Assembly: GCA_019309945.1 (NCBI GenBank)
Contig: JAFDFH010000009.1
Span: 1-28,125, forward strand
From: Deltaproteobacteria bacterium
GTDB lineage: Bacteria; Desulfobacterota; Desulfobacteria; Desulfobacterales; JAFDFH01
Length of the DNA: 28,125 nt
Direction of reading: 5' to 3'
Below the pieces are notes generated by a model. The model was not told the DNA's origin, did no database searches, and saw only the letters and a program-made list of their open reading frames with translations. Shown here in pieces: positions 24,251 through 28,125 of this stretch. Within the stretch, counting starts at the first letter, position 1. Every line of letters starts with the position of its first letter. A program made the position numbers and the translations under genes.

Positions 24251-24262
24251 TAAGCTTTTGAA

Positions 24263-24832
24263 TTACGCTTTACGCCCTTCATTATCGAGAAGAATGCCCT
24301 TTAGCTTTTCCATTTCTTTTGTCACTGCTTTTTCAATTACCTCACTGAGAATCCGCTCGATCTTTGCGGAAAGCATCTTTTCAATAACCCGTTCCAAAGC
24401 TTCTTCCAGTTGGCCGGTCGATACGGTAATCGATTCGGAGACGTCACCCCCCGCCGGTTCTGCTTCAATTGACACTTCAGGGGGTGCTTCTGAAATTGCT
24501 GGTCCTGAATCTAGATCCATTCCCAGTGCATCAACGAAATCGTCTTCATCCTCATCTGTTCCTAAGTCCTCATCCAACGCGTGATCAAAGGAAAGTGCTT
24601 CATCTAAATCAGGGATTTCTTTGGTTTCATCCGAGGCATCCGTTACCCAATCAGTGGTTTCGACCATTTTTCCCTCATCTCCGGATGTGTCTTCTATCAC
24701 CTCGGAAACTTCAGTGATTTCTTCATCTTCCGCGGCAGGTTCTTCCACAACGTCTGTTAGTTGAATAATTTCTTCATCTTCCAGAGATGCTGTCCCTTCA
24801 TCTAATTGCCCGGGTTCATTCTTGTCGGTCAT
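24263..24832 (-). CDS. Very acidic protein with C-terminal amphipathic helix, 189 aa
   Basis: I do not recognise a named family. Residues 1-130 are extremely rich in Asp and Glu (blocks such as EPAAEDEEITEVSEVIED and LDEDLGTDEDEDDF), with almost no hydrophobic core, so this part is probably disordered. Residues 140-185 (LEEALERVIEKMLSAKIERI, continuing with EVIEKAVTKEMEKLKG) look like a long amphipathic or coiled-coil helix that could dimerise. There is no signal peptide. GGGAGA is about 9 nt before ATG 24832. It lies upstream of valS on the same strand. It may be an adaptor or a binding partner for a basic protein, but this is a guess from composition only. Confidence 0.75.
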   Translation of the reverse strand: MTDKNEPGQLDEGTASLEDEEIIQLTDVVEEPAAEDEEITEVSEVIEDTSGDEGKMVETTDWVTDASDETKEIPDLDEALSFDHALDEDLGTDEDEDDFVDALGMDLDSGPAISEAPPEVSIEAEPAGGDVSESITVSTGQLEEALERVIEKMLSAKIERILSEVIEKAVTKEMEKLKGILLDNEGRKA

Positions 24833-25298
24833 ATTAAATTCTCTCCCTTAAATGTCGTCAAACATTGCTGGATATTAACCCAACCTCAAACATTTCCGAA
24901 AATTTAACATATGGTTTGCAATGTGTCAAGATATTTGGTTTTTTGGATATTTATATAGGGTCGGGTGTAATTCACGGCTGTTGGTTTACGGCGGTCATTC
25001 ATTCCTTATCACCGGGATTTGAAGATCGGGTTTCAGGTGTCGGGTTTCAGGACACCTGAAACCTGGATAATTTAAACTAAATCACCAACAGTCCAGATTT
25101 ACACCCTATAGGGATGGTCATTGGTTCACTTTGTGATCATAATCTAAATCGTGTAAGAGAGAGAAACGATCATTGATTTTTTTCGGTTTTTATTCCATTA
25201 TTTTTTGATTCTCCCATTTCTTTTTTCGGTTTTTAATGGAAAAATGATGACTAAATCCTATGATTCATAAATTGGGAATAGAAATTCCGGGGCATGCT
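24833..25298. other. Divergent intergenic region with nested palindromes
   Basis: No gene is supported; the plus-strand frame at 24865-25059 is composed of repeat sequence. The stretch holds the 157-bp nested inverted repeat (24954-25110) and should carry promoters for both the acidic protein and rsmE. An AT-rich, pyrimidine-rich tract lies at 25170-25240. Confidence 0.5.
24954..25110. repeat. 157-bp nested inverted repeat, family D
   Basis: The outer arms 24954-24983 (TATAGGGT, GGTGTAA, CTGTTGG) and 25086-25110 (CCAACAG, TTACACCCTATA) are imperfect inverted repeats. Inside is a perfect 13-bp stem, 25029-25041 with 25051-25063 (GGTTTCAGGTGTC/GACACCTGAAACC, 9-nt loop). A direct repeat CGGGTTTCAGG occurs at 25027 and 25041. 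It could form a cruciform or a large RNA hairpin. Confidence 0.65.
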
Positions 25299-26105
25299 AT
25301 GTGTCGCTTTCATATTGAACCCTCCGAGGGTAAAATCACCACAGCGTTTATTAAAGGTCCCGACGTGAAACACATAAGAAACGTGTTGCGTCTAAAACCC
25401 GGTGATAAGATAGGACTTTTTGACGGTACCGGTTTGGAATACGAAGCCGTGATCGTGAAAATATCGTCTGTTACGATTGAAGTGTCGATAAGTCATTGTT
25501 TTCCAACAGAAGCCGAATCCCCCGTTCAAATAATCGTTGCCCAGGCTTTTTTAAAAGAAAAGAAAATGGATCGTTTGGTCAGGCAGCTTGTTGAATTGGG
25601 AATCAACCAGTGGATTCCTTTTTTTGCCGAGCGGTCGGTTTCCAGGCCGGATCAAAAGCGTATTTCCGTGCGAATAAAACGATGGGAAAAGATTGCAGCC
25701 GAAGCCTTGAAGCAATGCAGGCGCGGCTCGTTTATGGAAATCGGTCGGGCCGTATCGTTTAAAGAGGTATTAAATCTGGGTAAACCGTGTGGCCTGAAGA
25801 TCGCTTTCTGGGAAAATGAAACACAGCCGGTTGATTCAGCCCTGCTGCCGTACCCCGTACATTGCGATAAAATATTTATCATGATGGGACCCGAGGGAGG
25901 ATTTACCATTGAGGAGATAAAAATGGCCCGAGCCTGCGGGTTTGTTACCGCAACATTAGGCCCTCGCATTTTACGGGCTGAAACCGCGACGATTGCGGCC
26001 TGTAGTTTAATGCAATATCTTTTTGGCGATATGGGTAAAAATATCTTGACAAAAAAAGGTGTGTCAAATAGTAAATTAGTCCCTTTTGGGGGTGGGCCGA
26101 GGTAG
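25299..26105 (+). CDS. rsmE: 16S rRNA (uracil1498-N3)-methyltransferase, 268 aa
   Basis: A SPOUT-fold enzyme that methylates U1498 of 16S rRNA using S-adenosylmethionine. The N-terminal PUA-like part has HIRNVLRLKPGDKIGLFDGT. The SPOUT part has RLVRQLVELGINQWIPFFAE, EALKQCRRGS, the knot IMMGPEGGFTIEE and the closing LGPRILRAETATIAA. ATG 25299 gives the usual MCRFHIEP-type start and has a GGGG run 6 nt upstream; an in-frame ATG at 25260 adds 13 residues without a ribosome site. The last 21 residues (from GKNILTKKG) have no counterpart in the family as I know it. They are encoded by the probable tRNA-Phe promoter and the first ten bases of the tRNA gene. Confidence 0.92.
   Translation: MCRFHIEPSEGKITTAFIKGPDVKHIRNVLRLKPGDKIGLFDGTGLEYEAVIVKISSVTIEVSISHCFPTEAESPVQIIVAQAFLKEKKMDRLVRQLVELGINQWIPFFAERSVSRPDQKRISVRIKRWEKIAAEALKQCRRGSFMEIGRAVSFKEVLNLGKPCGLKIAFWENETQPVDSALLPYPVHCDKIFIMMGPEGGFTIEEIKMARACGFVTATLGPRILRAETATIAACSLMQYLFGDMGKNILTKKGVSNSKLVPFGGGPR
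26046..26077 (+). promoter_or_regulatory. Probable tRNA-Phe promoter inside rsmE
   Basis: TTGACA (26046-26051) is followed after 17 nt by TAGTAA, or an overlapping TAAATT, about 20 nt before the tRNA. The -35 is exact and the -10 is weak. TTGACA and TGTCAA (26062-26067) also form an inverted pair. Confidence 0.45.
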
Positions 26106-26171
26106 CTCAGTCGGTAGAGCAGGGGACTGAAAATCCCCGTGTCGGCAGTTCGATTCTGTCCCTCGGCACCA
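26096..26171 (+). tRNA. tRNA-Phe (GAA)
   Basis: A complete cloverleaf of 76 nt: acceptor GCCGAGG/CCTCGGC, D-arm GCTC...GAGC, anticodon stem GGGGA/TCCCC with loop CTGAAAA (anticodon GAA), and T-arm with TTCGATT. The discriminator is A and CCA is encoded in the gene. Its first ten bases overlap the end of rsmE, whose TAG stop is tRNA positions 8-10. Confidence 0.97.
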
Positions 26172-26174
26172 GTA

Positions 26175-26212
26175 TAAAAAAGCTTCGGAGATATTTCTTC
26201 GTGGCTTTTTTA
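26175..26212 (+). terminator. Terminator after tRNA-Phe
   Basis: AAAAAAGC (about 26177-26183) pairs with GCTTTTTT (26204-26211), enclosing a partly paired TTCGGAGA/TCTTCGTG middle. The T-run at the end of the stem fits an intrinsic terminator. Confidence 0.7.
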
Positions 26213-26269
26213 GGTAAGAGTATTCGGAAATAATAGCCTGCCTGAATTATCTACCCATCAATAATCATA

Positions 26270-26389
26270 TTATCGAGATACAATCCATGCGGTGTTGTCG
26301 TTGCGTTTTCTGATCTCGTCAACTGTTATCAGAGGATCCACTGCTTTCCTGCGGACCGATTCCAACGGATTAATTTGAGCTATTTTATA
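26270..26389 (-). pseudogene. Possible gene remnant on the minus strand
   Basis: A 39-codon open stretch reads AQINPLESVRRKAVDPLITV and then DEIRKRNDNTAWIVSR to a stop. It looks protein-like, but it has no ATG or ribosome site and an in-frame stop lies at its start. It could be the tail of a decayed small gene beside the toxin-antitoxin remnant. I do not recognise it. Confidence 0.25.
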
Positions 26390-26438
26390 TCATGCCCGCT
26401 TTCTTGAACTTCATAAAGTATGGTGTTATAGTCTGTGT

Positions 26439-26689
26439 ATGGAATTTTCCAAACATTTTAATCAGATGCTCGAGGAAAGGAATATTCGCAGGGATTGGGT
26501 TGATCAGGCTTTGGAGATCCCGGATGATGTTGAGGACGTTGAAGATGGTACCAGACATTATATCAAAATATCAAACAGATCCATGAATACGGGAACCGCT
26601 GGCTGAGAGTTGTGATTAACGTCCAAGTAAACCCTAATCGAGCTGTAACTGACTTTTTTGACAGGCGTTTAAGGAGAACAAGGTCGTGA
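26439..26689 (+). pseudogene. Frameshifted DUF4258 (toxin-like) gene
   Basis: Read from ATG 26439, the frame runs MEFSKHFNQMLEERNIRRDW to GTRHYIK. An exact 8-nt tandem duplication (ATATCAAA at 26560-26567 and 26568-26575) then shifts it, and translation would stop at the TGA at 26604. Removing one copy restores a continuous 80-aa protein: HYIKQIHEYGNRWLRVV, then NVQVNPNRAVTDFFDRRLRR and a TGA at 26687-26689. This matches the DUF4258 pattern. DUF4258 genes are often paired with DUF2283 genes, as here, in a toxin-antitoxin-like arrangement. The restored stop overlaps the next start (GTGA), which shows that the two genes were once a coupled pair. Confidence 0.8.
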
Positions 26690-26886
26690 GGATCAGAGTT
26701 GACAAAGAAAATGATAGCCTTTATTTCCGCCTTGATGAGAGCCGGATAGTAGAATCTGAAGAAATTCAGTCTGGTGTAATCCTTGACTACGATGAAAACG
26801 ATCAAGTTGTTGGGATTGAATTTTTACGTATTTCTTCGAGAGCTTCTAAAGAAGAACTATCTTCCATTCAATTTCAAACAGCATAA
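26686..26886 (+). CDS. DUF2283 family protein, probable antitoxin partner, 66 aa
   Basis: RIRVDKENDSLYFRLDES followed by ILDYDENDQVVGIEFLRISS is the standard DUF2283 beta-rich pattern, and 66 residues is the normal length. The GTG start at 26686 has AAGGAG 9 nt upstream and overlaps the DUF4258 stop by the bases TG. These proteins are proposed antitoxins for DUF4258 partners. Here the partner is frameshifted, so this gene is probably an intact orphan. The start is well supported by the coupling. Confidence 0.85.
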   Translation: MRIRVDKENDSLYFRLDESRIVESEEIQSGVILDYDENDQVVGIEFLRISSRASKEELSSIQFQTA

Positions 26887-27112
26887 AAATCGCCGCTACC
26901 CCGCTACATATTGTGATTCATCCGGTTATATACTCAACCTGAAAATTTCCCTTATCCCGCTCTCAAAAAGGGAATTCTATCAAATCAGGATTTGACACCC
27001 TACACATTTGCTTTAGCCGGATTCGTGGCTATATTTAAAAAAACTGGTTGTAGAATTCGACTGCTTTTTTACAACCATATTAATCCGCAACCCCCAACAC
27101 AGGAGGTCTGAA

Positions 27113-27742
27113 ATGGCACGTTTACTCCATATTGAAACCTCTCCACGCAAGGAAAGGTCTGCTTCAATTGAAGCTGCCAAAACTTTTGTTGGCGAATATG
27201 AACGCACGCACCCTGAGGATGTGGTTGAAACTCTCGATCTTTGGACAACTCACCTTCCTGAGTTCGATGGGCATGTAATTGACGCAAAATATGTCATCCT
27301 GCACGGTCTGGAGCATACAGATGAACAGCGGCAGGCCTGGAAAGGTGTGGAGGATGTCATCGGGCAATTTACCAAGGCGGACAAATATCTTTTTTCGCTG
27401 CCCATGTGGAATTTCGGCATCCCTTACAAGCTAAAGCACTATATTGATGTGATCGTTCAGCCGGGGTACACCTTCAGCTTCAGCCCTGAAGAAGGATACA
27501 AGGGCCTGGTAACCGACAAACCCCTTGCCATTATTTATGCTCGTGGTGGCGCATATGGTTCCGGCACCGGTTCTGAGAGCTATGACATGCAAAAAGCTTA
27601 TCTCGAGCATATTCTCGGATTCATCGGTTTCAGGGACTTTCAGACTCTACTTGTCGAACCAACCCTGGTATCTCCTGAAGATAAAAAAAAGATCATGGAA
27701 GCAGCCAGGGAGCAGGCCAAAGCAATGGCGGCGAACTTCTAA
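27113..27742 (+). CDS. azoR: FMN-dependent NADH-azoreductase, 209 aa
   Basis: A flavodoxin-like FMN enzyme that reduces azo dyes or quinones with NADH. ARLLHIETSPRKERSASIEA is the FMN phosphate loop. SLPMWNFGIPYKLKHYIDVI (94-113) is the highly typical FMN/dimer segment, followed by PGYTFSF and YARGGAYGSG, which contacts the isoalloxazine ring. Length 209 is normal. AGGAGG lies 6 nt before the ATG. It stands alone. A stem TGGTTGTA/TACAACCA (27045-27052, 27070-27077) lies about 35 nt upstream and might bind a regulator. Its TAA stop is directly followed by a 36-bp fragment of the 141-bp element. Confidence 0.94.
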   Translation: MARLLHIETSPRKERSASIEAAKTFVGEYERTHPEDVVETLDLWTTHLPEFDGHVIDAKYVILHGLEHTDEQRQAWKGVEDVIGQFTKADKYLFSLPMWNFGIPYKLKHYIDVIVQPGYTFSFSPEEGYKGLVTDKPLAIIYARGGAYGSGTGSESYDMQKAYLEHILGFIGFRDFQTLLVEPTLVSPEDKKKIMEAAREQAKAMAANF

Positions 27743-27778
27743 GATCTCGAACAAAAATCCTCGTTTCTGGACGGACAC
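27743..27778 (+). mobile_element. Solo right end of the 141-bp element (36 bp)
   Basis: The 36 bases from GATCTCGAAC to GGACGGACAC match the right end of the full copies exactly, followed by TA. The left 105 bp are absent. It begins on the base after the azoR TAA stop. Confidence 0.85.
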
Positions 27779-27843
27779 TAACCAGGATTTCTCACAAGTT
27801 TGATTCGTCCATTGGCAAGTTGAGTTGTGAAAACAAAAGGATC

Positions 27844-27881
27844 AGGTCTTCATTCTTCACTTTCGTCAAGAATGAAGACCT
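27844..27881. repeat. Perfect 14-bp stem hairpin
   Basis: AGGTCTTCATTCTT (27844-27857) and its exact inverse (27868-27881) flank a 10-nt loop, CACTTTCGTC. There is no T-run, so terminator function is doubtful. It lies between azoR and typA. Confidence 0.65.
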
Positions 27882-28011
27882 TCCGGTATTTCCTTCTTCA
27901 TAACCTTCATGTTTTCTAAAGAAATTTCATACTTTTCGTTAATTTTCAATTAGTTATATCAGAGTCTTATAACTTTAACCTATTTTTGCACCCATTTATG
28001 AAACGACTATC

Positions 28012-28125
28012 ATGACAGAGATTAGAAATATAGCCATCATTGCCCATGTGGATCATGGCAAAACAACACTTGTAGACCGTATCCTGTATCAGGTTCAACT
28101 ATTTCGGGATAACCAGGATATGGGT
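28012..28125 (+). CDS. typA: GTP-binding protein TypA/BipA, N-terminal part (38 codons)
   Basis: The window ends within the gene. The visible start, TEIRNIAIIAHVDHGKTTLV, carries the G1 P-loop AHVDHGKT and is typical of TypA/BipA, a ribosome-bound translational GTPase involved in stress and cold growth. LFRDNQDMG begins the switch I region. There is no clear Shine-Dalgarno sequence. A 5-codon frame (ATG 27998, MKRLS) ends in a TGA overlapping the typA ATG (ATGA), so translation could be coupled. Confidence 0.9.
   Translation, partial: MTEIRNIAIIAHVDHGKTTLVDRILYQVQLFRDNQDMG

Noticed and set aside
24865..25059. 64-codon plus-strand open frame
   Set aside because: It consists mostly of the nested palindrome and has no ribosome site or homology pattern.
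26392..26586. 64-codon plus-strand open frame
   Set aside because: A shadow frame of the broken DUF4258 gene; the DUF4258 reading after removing 8 bp is far more convincing.
26096..26900. Integrated element at the tRNA-Phe gene
   Set aside because: No integrase is present and no repeat of the tRNA 3' end was noticed downstream, so an attachment site is not supported.
27844..27881. Strong hairpin as azoR terminator
   Set aside because: The stem is perfect but no T-run follows on either strand, so it is listed as a repeat rather than a terminator.

Overview
The window looks like chromosomal DNA of a Desulfobacterota (deltaproteobacterial) anaerobe, probably close to the Desulfobacterales. This is inferred from gene content, not from a database search. 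The signs are a PAS/sigma-54 activator, an MtaA-like methyltransferase beside a PduO-type cobalamin adenosyltransferase, a DUF362 protein, the short two-subunit isopropylmalate dehydratase, moderate GC, and many short palindromic repeat elements. There are no phage genes, transposase genes or CRISPR arrays.

Layout. 1-3200: a hypothetical protein (minus), a small exported protein (plus) and a PAS-AAA+-Fis sigma-54 activator (minus). 3500-5850: a plus-strand corrinoid set: a DUF4242-like protein, cobalamin adenosyltransferase and a uroporphyrinogen-decarboxylase-fold methyltransferase, closed by a terminator. 6100-8520: a universal stress protein and a large DUF362 protein. 8675-11345: a promoter with two matching palindromes, then a PhaR-like regulator, a histidine ammonia-lyase family protein and a tiny membrane protein. 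11367-16601 (minus): a receiver/PAS/histidine kinase, leuD, leuC and lepA. 16695-19086 (plus): a consensus sigma-70 promoter followed by a receiver-GGDEF protein, a GNAT acetyltransferase and a DUF2156 protein. 19135-24832 (minus): a rhomboid protease fused to a DnaJ-like C-terminal domain, nadC, valS and a very acidic protein. 25299-28125 (plus): rsmE overlapping tRNA-Phe, a broken DUF4258 gene with an intact DUF2283 partner, azoR and the first 38 codons of typA.

The most unusual feature is a family of 141-bp elements with 17-bp terminal inverted repeats. There are three full copies, about 97% identical, plus a 36-bp right end. Two full copies lie exactly across TAG stop codons (the ammonia-lyase gene and nadC). 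Each end begins TA|GTG, so insertion can leave a stop codon intact and places a GTG immediately after it. Three further, different inverted-repeat elements (125, 158 and 157 bp) also lie between genes. Other points of note are the rhomboid-DnaJ fusion, the PhaR promoter palindromes, an exact 8-bp duplication that breaks the DUF4258 frame, and the overlap of rsmE with the tRNA gene and its probable promoter.

The housekeeping functions present are translation (lepA, valS, rsmE, tRNA-Phe, typA), leucine synthesis (leuCD) and NAD synthesis (nadC). They are mixed with signalling genes and with accessory metabolism based on corrinoids, ammonia-lyase chemistry and possibly polyhydroxyalkanoate.
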